A stretch of 64,000 nt of DNA from Pholis gunnellus (Eukaryota; Chordata; Actinopteri; Perciformes; Pholidae): positions 20,749,427 to 20,813,426 of the forward strand of contig OU342809.1 in the NCBI GenBank assembly GCA_910591455.2, read 5' to 3'. Below, piece by piece: positions 36,691-47,274 of the stretch (positions are counted from its first letter, which is position 1; every line of letters starts with the position of its first letter). Position numbers and translations under genes: made by a program. The notes below the pieces were generated by a model. The model was not told the DNA's origin. It saw only the letters and a program-made list of their open reading frames with translations, and did no database searches.

Positions 36691-36836
36691 AAGTTCAGAT
36701 GCAAAGTGACAATCTGAGGTCTGCTGTTGACCTTGTATAGTGCCTTGGTGGCTTCGTTTCCATGACATTCACTGACGTATGCGCGTCCGTTGTCATGCAC
36801 CCGATAGCAACAGAGACTCTGTTTTTATTTAAAAAT
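36671..36836. repeat. Direct repeat, right copy (about 166 bases)
   Basis: Partner of 34445-34601; it reads ctccgctccgccgagtctcc at the start and tttttatttaaaaat at the end, with a few insertions relative to the left copy. Confidence 0.9.
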
Positions 36837-37114
36837 AGATAGTTACACTGACATTCCGTGACTGTTCTTCCTTTTTGTGGGGTTCACCAGAGCTTTGTGT
36901 ACATTATAGCCCAAACCTGAATGCTCTGCTATACCAAATTGTGAGAAAACAGAAAATCCAGAAAAAAGTATTTCCTATATTTTAAATACAAAATACATGT
37001 ATTTTGTTACATTTTCTGGCACCAGTATTTTGTATTTTGTTGTAATACATTTATTTGGGGGGTATTTTGTATTTTGTATCAAAATACATTTTGATGTATT
37101 TTTGCCCATCTCTG

Positions 37115-37215
37115 GCAACAGGCTCCTGTAGATCTTATCAGCCAGTGCTCTCCTCCGTCTGTCTCTCCTCAGGACACTCACACTGTTCTTCTCCATCGTC
37201 TCTCTGTTGGAGTGA
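37115..37215 (+). mobile_element. LINE fragment, right part, continuing from 30511
   Basis: Starts with the second gcaacagg copy and continues ctcctgtagatcttatcagc, then ccagtgctctcctccgtctg, a phrase typical of the region after the reverse transcriptase in fish LINEs. Removing the insertion and one target copy restores a single run of LINE-like sequence. Confidence 0.65.
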
Positions 37216-37698
37216 TTTATGTATTCTACTATATATTCTACAATTCTTTATTCAATATTTCATGTGATATTGCTGTACTATTCTCTTTATGGTTATACTG
37301 TATCTTATATCACATATGTTATACTATTATAATACATTATATTAATATTACATATCCATATTAATAGAGAAACACTGAGGATCCTAGTTTATTCATATCA
37401 TATACACACCATTGACAAATACTAGACTTGCTGCTATTGATCACGGTCACTTTGCTTTGTAATTTTGTCTTGTCATATCGTCTTTAATTGTTCTTGTACA
37501 GTTTCTAATGTTTATTATGCCTCTGATTTAATAAATCCTCCAAAATATTACATAGGTGCTCAAATTTGACAAATGAACTGATGTAAAAAGAAGGGCCCTG
37601 TTATCTGAATTATTGACTATAAAATATGTTCCGGTAACCTAACAGAGAGTCAAGGAAGTCACATAACACGCAACCATTTTAGATGTCTGATGGTGTCT

Positions 37699-37924
37699 TT
37701 TATTGAATTAAACACTAGTCAAGTAGTAACACATAGCGAACACGAACAGTAGGTTGTGTATGAAGGCTCAGTCTGGACCAACCCGCTGTCTGAAGCCCAG
37801 CGGGGTGATGAGAGTGGCCCACTGGGTGGACTGATGTGATGCTCAAGTGTCCTGGGACGATCGGCTGGTCCACATTCACTCTCAGATGCCCCCGGAATAC
37901 TATAGACACGGGAAGAGTCCTGCC
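37699..37924 (-). other. Candidate terminal exon with poly(A) signal, no recognised product
   Basis: On the minus strand an acceptor (tttcacag just right of 37924) opens a block with two long frames. One ends at TAG 37715-37717 and the other at about 37719. AATAAA follows at 37699-37704 (TTTATT on plus). Neither frame is recognised. It could be the last exon of an unidentified or decayed gene. No upstream partner exon was found between here and 39 kb. Confidence 0.25.
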
Positions 37925-38221
37925 CTGTGAAATGAAGACACACGAGTATAAAGTGTAACACCACATTTCCTCCTATGAGTTGACAGACATGATGTTCTGC
38001 TTTCCTGCAGACTCAATAATCTCCAAATAAAACATGTTTAATCTGTATTGTCAGATTTATACAAATGTGTAGGCTAATTATATCCTATAATATGTTTGTG
38101 TATCCATTATTACTTATAGTTTATAATGAACTGTGTAAGATATTAACGGTGTAAGACATGACGTTAGCCAGTCACATACAGATTCCTGACCAACCAACTA
38201 CTTCCCTCTCTTTTCCTTCAG

Positions 38222-38392
38222 ATGTTAAATACCACACGAACAAACTCATTAAAATGTCCAACATGTCAAATACAAGCTTTAAGTGGGAGAATGACTTTGA
38301 ACTTAAAAGCTGCTTCAGCTCTGGATATATTGACGGCTCTATTTGTACTGGTACCGCAGACCATCGTCATGACGTTTCAATGACGCATGCAG
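38222..38392 (+). other. Candidate internal exon on the plus strand, product unknown
   Basis: A strong acceptor (cttccctctcttttccttcag) precedes 171 bases (57 codons), followed by the donor GTACGTG. Two frames stay open for most or all of it; one contains MSNMSNTSFKWENDFELKSC. The only other features nearby are the terminal exon candidate on the opposite strand and a LINE tail. No neighbouring exon was found, so this may be an orphan or a chance match. Confidence 0.25.
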
Positions 38393-38839
38393 GTACGTGT
38401 GCGTGAGAGAGATTTGTATATTAAAAATGATTCAGTTTTCAGGAATTTGTCACTTTCATTATTGTTTGACTGTTAAATTTACACAGTGTAGTTATTTTTT
38501 AGATCTGCAGTTGATAATGAAAGACTCTTAAACCGCAATCTTTGAATCCGTTTACATTCACTTGCAACACAAAATAAAATGGATGAAGTCAACATTGGAG
38601 CTTACTGAAGGCACTTCATTTAATAAATCTTAAGTGATATCGTTACTTCTGACACAACTTGTATTTTTCTGTTGCAAGTTAAAGGTCATCTTGTCGCAAC
38701 ACTGAAACTTTAGTCACAATTTAAAACTTAGATTATTAACCCTGCTATGACACATTAACACAGATTTTTTTAATTCATTTTTGTATTTTTATTATCTTAA
38801 CTATACACTACAGGTGTGAAATGTGTTGGCTGGTGGCAG

Positions 38840-39008
38840 TCTTTTGCATGTACAGTAGGTACTGTGTGTGCGGGTATGTGGACTGCCGACAGTCTGTGTA
38901 TGTAATGTATGTATGCATGCATGCAATATGTTACTTGTATTGCTTTAACAGCAGACACTATGTATGTTTCCAAGACAAATTTCCTTCGGGACAATAAAGT
39001 CTATCTTA
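38840..39008 (+). mobile_element. LINE 3' tail remnant
   Basis: Ends with aagacaaatttccttcggga followed by caataaagtctatcttatct, a characteristic 3' end of a fish non-LTR retrotransposon family with short 'tctta' tail repeats. No coding part is attached. Confidence 0.6.
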
Positions 39009-39088
39009 TCTTACATGTTTAAGTTTTGATTGATCAGGACAGGATTAAAAAAAAATAAAAATAATGACATGAATGCTTTTTTTAAAGT

Positions 39089-39094
39089 TTTATT
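39089..39094 (-). promoter_or_regulatory. Poly(A) signal of the EGF-ZP gene
   Basis: TTTATT on plus (AATAAA on minus) lies 29 bases past the stop codon of the ZP gene, the expected place for a short 3' UTR. Confidence 0.6.
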
Positions 39095-39122
39095 CAAGCT
39101 GCCAACAGCAGCAACATTGTGG

Positions 39123-42099
39123 TCAGTGCTCCCCAGTAGGTTTGAGCCTCCTGCTGCCTGCCTTGACCACAGTGATGAGGATGATGAGGAAGAAGCCCAA
39201 AGTCCAGACACCTGCCACAGGCAGCACCACCATCGTCAGTATGCCTGAAACAAACACCAAAGAGATCACTGTGGCATCGTACAGCGACAGAAGTAAACAA
39301 CAACAGTGATGGAGGAACAGGAGTTTACTGGATTGAGCTCTGTCTGGCATTTCAATCCTGATGGGTCCATACGATAGGAGGCCCAGAGAGGGGTCTGCTC
39401 GCACCGCTTCTCTCTTACTGACTGAATTACAGTTCTGTGAAGAAATAAATGAACACATGAAAGACTAAAGTGAAAAAGAACACTCAAGACAAATACTACG
39501 ATACAGATCCTTTAGGCATTTTATGTTCATTTTTACAGCCTTTTCTTTGAGGGCCTCTTAATACGAGTACAGAGTAAGATGAGCGAGCTCACAGGTTTGC
39601 AGGACTTGTGGTCTTCTGGCACGCACAGTTCAACCGTGCAGTGCAGATAGAGGTCGTGAGGTTCTGTTGTGAAGCGAAACATGTCGAAGCTGTAGCGAAT
39701 GGTGGAACTTTCTCCGTTACGGCCAGACTGTCCGGCGCTCACGTTATGAAAGGAGACGGTTTTGTCCTTCACACACCTGCATAGAGAGACGGAAACAAGG
39801 AGCAGGAAATGGGTTTGACTGGAGTCAAAGAGAACAGAAGTGAGATGAGCCGACGATAGAGAGCTCTTCTGACCCGTTCAGAAGCAGAGTGTAAACCAAT
39901 CCCTCCGTCATGTTCGGCTGGGGAGACTGCGTGGCCCAGCACTTATCGACCCGGAGCAGGAAGAAATCTGCAGGCTCTGTGACGGTCACCTCCACATACA
40001 CCTGGACACAGAAACACGGCGCAAATAGCGTCACCAAAACAGGATTAGTATGTGGATAGTTGATGAGCGTTTACCTACCTTGTCTCTGAGTTCAATGGTG
40101 GGGGCACTGCTGTAGGCCTCAGAATAGGACTGGTCTGGGTACAACATCATCTGTATGTTGGCATCAAGTTCATTGACATGCATCACCATCTCACTGTACG
40201 TGTGCAGAGAAGAGGCGAGAAAATAAAAGGGCCCGTTCGATGACTTTGAAATAACTAAATGATCATGTTTTCAGATTGCAGTGCAGGAGAACCAGAAGGC
40301 CATCAGGGGGTTCTCTGGTTTGGGACAAATTAAGGCACATGTTGAATCCTGTACGTTTCCAGGGCTTTGCTAAAGTATAAAGAAGATGGATTGGAGCAGA
40401 AATAAATGTAATTTAAGTCTTTCAATTCAACATCCTTCCTTACCTGGAAAAGTGGATGACTGGGAAAGGCAGGCTGACTGTTCTGATGGATGGATAGACG
40501 CAGGTGTAGTCCAGCTTAATGACTGGATTTCTGATGATGTTTCCAATAATCTGAGGGTCTGACTGTAGACTCAGGGAATAGGAGATGTGATTTTTTTTCT
40601 GTAAGACAGTGGGAAACAACAAAAAATGCACTATTTACAGGGATAACTGAATAACTTTTTACTCGGAACAGTGACAAGATCAGAGCTTGACATTGTACAG
40701 ATTTAATGCTCCAGTTGTACCGTCAGCGGCTTGCCGCCGCACATTTGATATTGGTCTTTAGATATCTTGGACATGTAGTACGACACACCATCGATGAACT
40801 CCCTCTGAGGACGGCAAGATTTGTTGGGCAAGTGCAGGGACTCCAACGGCACGTTATGAAACTTGAAGTAATCTTCTTTCGCTCTGATTGTTATGAAGTC
40901 CTTGCTGCATATAACTTTGATCTGCGCATCTGTAAAAGAAAAAAAAAAAGAAACATATAAAAGACAAGTTACTGCTTGAGATTCACAAGAAGACACGTGC
41001 TGTTACGCAAACACAGTAAACAGCGTACGAAATTGGAAATGAAAAAGAACGAAGATCAGATTCCTTCTTTCTTTTTTGTGAGAACTTATTTGAGTTTACA
41101 AACACTTCATCAACTTGCATTTAAGTTGAAGTAGGATGTGAAGCTACAGTGAAGGCATCCATTTTACTAATTTGATGAATGTGTTCATGTCATATGTACA
41201 AAGCAAATGTTCATCATTTGCAGGCAATTGAACTACATGCTTAAAATCTGTTTAACCGTGTAGGATGTAGTACTTCTCAGCCTGAGACTGATGATGGGAT
41301 CAAAGTTAGTTGTTGGCTTATTTATGTTGGTGCCTCAAAATAGGCAACAGAAAGTCTACATTACCAACTGGGGCAAAGAGTTGGAAAGATGTGAGATTGT
41401 CAGTAGTTGCATTGTGGGAAATGTAGGATGCAATGTTTTGAGAATCCGGGATTAAAAAAAAAAAAAGGAAAAAAAGAAAGCATGTCGATTTTGACCCATC
41501 TTTTTGCTATAGGTGCAATACTTAATTGCAGAGTTGTTGTTTCCTTGGAAAAGTTAATAGAAGATTCAATTTTCCACAATGTCTGTAACACAGAGCCGGA
41601 GTGAACTATGGGAACACATCCGAGTAAAAAGAATAAAATTGTGCCCACCTCTGTCACATTTTTCCGCATAATATCCACTGGCACATTTGCATCGCCTTTG
41701 GTCTTCAGACAGGACACACCTCGTGCTGTTGTTGCAATGCTCCAAACTGCAGAGTCCTATACAGAATAAAGAAATAAATCGTTCATATTTTTGAGAAGCT
41801 GAAAACACATTCGACATTTTTATAAAAGGTAGACACTCTTACCCTCAACAAGGTGGCGCGTGAAGCCGAAGAGAAGCACGAGGGCCACGCCCAACTGATA
41901 GGAAGAATGAACATTTCCACTTTAACCGTTACATTATTGATTTTTACCGAGCTAAGCTACATTAGCCTGCCATCATTTTAGCATGTCCATGCAAAAACTG
42001 CCCACCCTAAACTACACAAACATTAGTTTTCTTACATGAAGGATAAATAATGCTCATCGTATTTGTATCTGCACCCACCTTTAAGCCGTTTGGGATCAT
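39123..42099 (-). CDS. EGF- and ZP-domain single-pass membrane protein, complete
   Basis: The coding exons are 42079-42099, 41843-41894, 41649-41756, 40721-40929, 40444-40598, 40079-40193, 39874-40001, 39593-39776, 39329-39434 and 39123-39244. All have GT-AG borders and phases that close to 399 aa. The start MIPNGLKLGVALVLLFGF is a signal peptide. Then comes one six-cysteine EGF-like module (CSLEHCNNSTRC...CKCASGYYAEKC), a ZP module from DAQIKVICSKDF to the cysteines of ELCVPEDHKSCKPNC, a dibasic site (VSKRE) placed like a ZP-protein cleavage site, and a C-terminal hydrophobic helix (LTMVVLPVAGVWTLGFFLII) with a short basic tail. ZP modules polymerise into extracellular filaments once the C-terminal propeptide is cut. 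The layout resembles uromodulin/OIT3-type proteins, but one EGF plus ZP plus a transmembrane anchor fits none of the named human members I know. I leave it unnamed. Confidence 0.88.
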
Positions 42100-42489
42100 T
42101 GATGTACAGTTTTGCGTAAAAATATATAGTTAATCTGACTCCTGTTTTTAAATGTGATAATGTCAGTCATACGGGACGCTCTCCTCCGTCGTCCTCGTTA
42201 TCAACACCTGCTGCTCTTCAATTACGAACACCTGTCGATTTTGACTGTGGCGCTCGTGCTTCTTAACGCGATAAAAACAACAGGAGATTATACGTTGTAT
42301 TTATAATTGATTAACAATTAATTGAATTAATGGGTAAATTCAAAATTCCAAGCTAATTCTAAAACAGATAAATACATAGTAAAACTCACTGTCACTCACT
42401 TCCTGATGCTTTAATATTGTTGATTATCCTAATCAGGCCTATTATGCCTTTTTGTTCTCATTCTTAGAGTTATACAATAAACATTGTTC

Positions 42490-43560
42490 ATTTAGGAGGC
42501 ACTGGGTGAAGGATAAATGTAAAGGAAAGCCATGGATGGCCAAAAGTTTGCAAAGGGAATGCAAAAAATAAGATTTACTTTACATGAAATATTTACAATT
42601 GAGAACCATTGAAAGTGAAGAAAAATATAAATTGTATAATAGTAAACTGACTTCCATTATGAGATTACAGAGGAGTGAACACTATAATAAAATATTTTAG
42701 GATAATAAAAATAACATTCAAAGGACTTGGAAAGTAATCAGTCATATTATTTGGAATAGATGCTACAAATCAGAATTTCCACGTTATTTTCTAAACAGCT
42801 CTGATGCCACAGTGGACAATTAGAAAGCATTGTTTTTGATAACGATTATTTTGTGGGTTTTGGCAATACTCTGGCCTACAAAATTGTTGTGCCTGATAAC
42901 AAAAACATATTTGATTTATAATCGTATTAATGATAATATCAATACAATGTTCCTTTGTGGAGTAAATTAAATTGAAATAATTGAAATTGTAAAACAAATT
43001 CAAAAACATAAGATCATCTGATATAAATTCTATTGACATGGAAATTATTACAGAAGTCATTGATTGTATTGAAGGACCTCTGACCTATATCTTTACAAAG
43101 AGGTGTTTTTCCTAACAATATGAAACAAGCAAAAGAAATACCAATATTTAAAAATGGAGATAAGCCGCTATCCCTTCTTCTGGAAAACATTTAAAGGAAC
43201 TTTTGTTTGCTGTTGAAACGGAGCTGGAAATCATCAAAACTTGGTTTGATGTTAACAAATTGTCTCTTAATATAAAGAAAACAAAATGTAGTTTTTTGGG
43301 AAATCAAAAACATTTAGATGGGGGTATTGAATTAAAAACGTGTGATGATAGAATTGAAAGTGTTTTTGAGACAAAAGTCCTGGGGGTTCTGATTGATCAT
43401 GAAATAACATGGAGACAACATATTGACAGTAAAATGTAATAGTTAATAGCAATATTGTATAAATCCAGAGAGGTATTAACTTATAAGGCCTTGCATATTG
43501 TATGCTAGATTGTTTATCGGCTATATTGTATTGTATGTGATAGCTGAATAAAAACACTAC
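42490..43560 (+). mobile_element. Decayed LINE (endonuclease-RT linker and RT pieces)
   Basis: The plus strand reads KPWMAKSLQRECKK, then with stops LRTIESEEKYKLYNSKLTSI and RTWKVISHI, the linker between endonuclease and reverse transcriptase in fish LINEs. Later it reads IIKTWFDVNKLSLNIKKTKC and VLGVLIDHEITWRQHID from the RT. Several stops, frameshifts and an internal deletion show it is dead. It ends in an AT-rich 'tattgtattgtatgtgatag' tail. Confidence 0.75.
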
Positions 43561-45428
43561 TACTAGCACTGCTACCAGCAGGGGCCTTTCCAGCTTCTCA
43601 CAAGTGAAGAGTTGCTGCTTTTTCTATTATAATGAATTAAATAGTTGGGTGTTTGGACGGTTGGTTGAACATAACAAGTTCATTGACATTTTAACTATCA
43701 GTGAAAAGAGCCTGCAACTGTATAGTTTCATTTATCAATCTGGAAGGAAGGAAAAAAGCAAGATTTATTTTAGAAAGTATCCCTAACTCATACCTAGCAT
43801 GCAAATGTGATTTGGGGTGTCTTTTAATATGAAAATGTAATAAGTGATACTCTCCGAAGTAGGCTACCCCCCAAACCTCTGCACTGTGCGACCAGTGGTG
43901 AGTCCACTTCATAACCTTTTGCCTTATTTCATCACTAACTTTATATAGAAACTAAATGCCAAGTACCTCCACTAGATGTCACTATTATCAACACAAACCG
44001 GTTCAGTGCTTTGGAATGTTCACCCCATCACCACCTCTAGTATTTGAAATAGCGCTCCAAATAAACAGAACAATATAAAACTACAAATCAATACTTCACT
44101 GGATCGGGGAAATCTCTAAGATGTCTTCTTTTGGATTCCACATGTACTTAATTAAACCATATAAACACTAAAGGGGAACTAGAGAAATATTTTGTGAGAG
44201 AAGGAATATAATTTATGTGTGAGCAGGTCAAAAACAGTGAGGGGCTCAACAGTGTCTTAAGGGAAAGCCATAAGTAGGTCACTGTATTTCCAACAGTGCA
44301 AACTCGACACACCCGCAGGCCACACTCCATATTCTCAGACATCATCCGGCAGGCCTCCCTCCTATTTGGTAGCAGACCATCTGCCTTCGATGGGACAGAT
44401 CAGAGCCAGAATAAGTTGTTGATGGGGGAGGCCCCGTGATTGATGAGGCAGGTTTAAATCAGATCTGATGGCCTGGGATAATAACGTGTTGTATTTGTTT
44501 CTTGTCCATTAACGACGGCTCCCATCTCAAGTCCTCCTTCTCTGATGGATCATTCCAAGGAAAAGAGTAATAATATGGTCTACAAATATTCAGATGGGAA
44601 AGGTTGTTCGCACAAAGGATGGAGAAACACAACTGCTTATAGTTAATATGAACAACAACAACCAAAAACTATTCTATCTATTATCTTATCTTATCTACTC
44701 TGTTCGGAAGCCCATTAACCACAACAAAAGCATAATGGTGAGGTTCATACACCCCAAGAGTCCACTGTCTGACAGTGGCTTTAATTATCATATCAAACAT
44801 TGAAATGGATCCTCTGAAACGTCACAGCACACATTTCTGGCCTTGTTCTTCCTGTACATTTTATCGTACTGATCATACGTTTTAATTCATGATTTGTAGC
44901 TGTAAATTATCATTTTATTATGCTGTTACAAACTCAACTTCACAAATAATTTGGACCCCAACAGCAACAGAACAAATCTACAGAGGAAATATTGGTAATG
45001 TTATTTATTTACAGAGCAAAGGGGTAAGAAAGATTTCACAAGTTTGTGGTTTACAACTGTGACTGTAGCTTGGTTCTGTCTCAACACGGAGAACGTATCT
45101 TCACATTATGTAATCAGTATGAATAAGCGGTTCTGATATCTGAGTGAATGCGAACGAGTCCAACTCATAATGTGGGAGGAAAAAAAAATCATGTTATGAT
45201 CGGGTGGAAAGGTTATAAAGTCAGCACAGCAGGTGTAATTAACAGAGCCTGCATAGCAAAACAAACATAACAGTTCACTGAAATAATTTCCCCAGGTTTT
45301 TAAAAAAAAGCACCCTTAGTTGTGTGTGCATGTCACACCACTGAACACAGGGTTTTTCCTTGCAGCCGCTGCATCTTATCCCTCAGCAGCATCGTGTAGT
45401 CATTCTTCGTCTCGTCGGCAGTGATGCG
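43561..45428. other. Intergenic; no gene seen
   Basis: AT-rich sequence with short scattered frames and no splice-supported coding block. It separates the ZP gene and LINE remnant from the miR-138 hairpin. Confidence 0.4.
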
Positions 45429-45508
45429 GTGCCACCCTGGTGTTGTGAAATAGCCGGGTTATAGGAGGTGTCTGTCATCGGCCTGATTCACAACACCAGC
45501 TGCGGCAC
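45429..45508 (-). ncRNA. mir138: miR-138 precursor hairpin
   Basis: The minus strand at 45501-45479 carries the mature miR-138-5p sequence, beginning AGCTGGTGTTGTGAATCAGG. The 3' arm at 45454-45433 reads GCTATTTCACAACACCAGGG, matching the miR-138 star strand, with a loop of about 24 bases between them. The outer stem GTGCC/GGCAC closes an 80-base hairpin. miR-138 is a vertebrate microRNA prominent in brain. Human MIR138-2 lies on 16q13 next to NUP93, and here the hairpin sits about 1.8 kb past the nup93 stop on the same strand, so the linkage is kept and this is probably the mir-138-2 orthologue. Confidence 0.95.
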
Positions 45509-45692
45509 ACACACCTGAGAGGCAGGTCTTCTGCTGCTGGATGTAAGGAAACACACACACAAGGCGTGTTGTACAAAAACCTCACTCCATTGTGACGGGC
45601 TAATCAGCATCTGATTTCAGTTGAGGATAGCTACTCTGATGTTATTTATATGGCAGGTGATGTCCAGATTGTCGGGCATATTATTAAGTGTA

Positions 45693-45714
45693 GGGGGGGG
45701 GGGGGGGGGGGGGG
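45693..45714. repeat. Poly(G) run, 22 bases
   Basis: An uninterrupted G homopolymer. Runs of 23 G at 52979-53001 and 23 C at 60062-60084 are the other two. Their lengths should be treated as uncertain. Confidence 0.9.
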
Positions 45715-46995
45715 CACTGGTGTGTCTCTGCCTACGGCACTGGGAAGGCGTAAGACAGCATGGCTCCCATAGTACTTGGCTCAGCTTTGTCTCAACATCT
45801 CAGTACAGATATGTGGAGAAGCCAAGACAGAATGAGCCTCCATCTGTGTCCTCTCAGGCCAGACTGAAGGACAGAGAGTGTGGGCCACCAATTTAACAGA
45901 GGGGATGATGGGTGATTGTTCTTTGAAGATTTGCATGTGGTCGGTGGCTTGCAAACCTCAACCGAAGTCAGTTCCTGCTGCTAAATGTCCAGGTAGGCTG
46001 TTGCTGGATGCATTCACAGTGTTGTTAGGTTGTTACAGTGGCATCTCTCTGCAGTTACTAATGTGTAAATGTCAGCTGGGTAATACCAGTTGCTACATTG
46101 AAGCATTATACTTCATCACAGTGCAAAGTGAAACTGTTGAAAGCGTAGGGACTTGTTTAACGTTGAAATGACATTTGGAGCCAAATGATGACTCATGAAG
46201 TCCAGCAAACAGTGATTGTGAGCATTCTTCACAACCCCATTTGCACCGTTTTCAACAGTAAAGACATGTAGCGCCAAAACTGTGGGGAAAATCCAGCATT
46301 AAATTAATTAAAACAGGCTTTTCGTAAGAGGATATGTCAACCCACAACTTTTTCATCTGTCAAATAGTGATTGAACAAGACAAATGTTTTAAAAACAAAT
46401 CGTCTCTCCCTTCGTTACCCCAGAAATCACCCTTCTGATACTGAGACAAACAGAAATATCCCTCCAGTCCTGCAGTCGGCTTCAAGCCAACCAACCATCT
46501 GCCGGTGTCACAGAGACGGCACTACAGCCTGTGGAGACAACATGGCGTCTGCCTGCTACACTCAGGACCAGGAATTGTAGACAGTAACTAGCTCATATTA
46601 AACCAGAGGGAGCGGAGATGTCTAAAACTGACAATCAATCGACACTTTACTCCGTGAAGAGATGAGCTCTGAGGTCTCAGACAATGTTTGAGAGTTAGCA
46701 GTGTACATTATATCGAGGCCAATGTTGCATCAGTGTTCCTATTATAAACTCTCCACTTTGAAAGCTACAATGATTGAACATTTACAAGACTTGTGTTTCA
46801 TAATAGATGCAGAATGGTTTACTTGTCATACTTTGGAAATGAACATTTTTAAACTGACTGCTCTGCACATGCAACAATTACTGTGAAAACGATGATGTTT
46901 GTAAAAAGTAAGGCTAAATGGGGAAAAAAGTAAACAGAATGGACATGGAGTGGGTTAAAAAAAAAAAAAAAGACAACTTAAAAGTATACTTATTT

Positions 46996-47001
46996 TTTAT
47001 T
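46996..47001 (-). promoter_or_regulatory. nup93: Candidate poly(A) signal of nup93
   Basis: TTTATT on plus reads AATAAA on minus, about 275 bases past the nup93 stop. It is the nearest such hexamer I saw. Confidence 0.5.
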
Positions 47002-47216
47002 CCAAATCATCAAAGATACAAATATGAAACAACAAAACTGAAAAAAGAGAGAACAGAACAAAACAACAACTCAGGGGAACTCAGATGGATGATATAAGAA
47101 TGTATCTGTTAACACAATGATGAACGTTGTATTCTATACAAAACAAAAATGGTCGACAAGTGAGTGTGTGTGAATATGACTGAGTCTGATAAAGCCAAAA
47201 TGATTCTGTTTGTAGC

Positions 47217-47260
<44 letters not shown>

Positions 47261-47262
47261 TG
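47217..47262. repeat. (TG)n microsatellite in nup93 3' UTR
   Basis: A TG run with a short GCGCGC interruption that begins about 13 bases past the nup93 stop codon, so it would be transcribed within the 3' UTR as a (CA)n tract. Confidence 0.95.
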
Positions 47263-47274
47263 GGGGATGTTGTC

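Larger units (their letters stand above)
30512..37114. mobile_element. 6.6 kb hAT-like insertion with 8-base target duplications
   Basis: The left end is CAGAGATGGGCAGTATTT and the right end is the reverse complement of CAGAGATGGGCAAAAATAC, a 12-base perfect terminal inverted repeat. Direct copies of gcaacagg flank it at 30504-30511 and 37115-37122. Eight-base duplications and CAGAG ends are hallmarks of the hAT superfamily. Both subterminal regions are rich in 'tattttgtat/atacaaaata' words, as expected for transposase-binding repeats. No hAT transposase (no RNase-H-like or BED domain frame) is visible inside, so it is non-autonomous or gutted. It contains several other repeats, listed separately. 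Confidence 0.8.

Noticed and set aside
36083..36709. Plus-strand 208-aa Arg/Ser/Ala-rich open frame, and the minus-strand frames at 35757-36267
   Set aside because: They lie entirely in the GC-rich minisatellite and repeat the same motif; no splice sites and no family resemblance.
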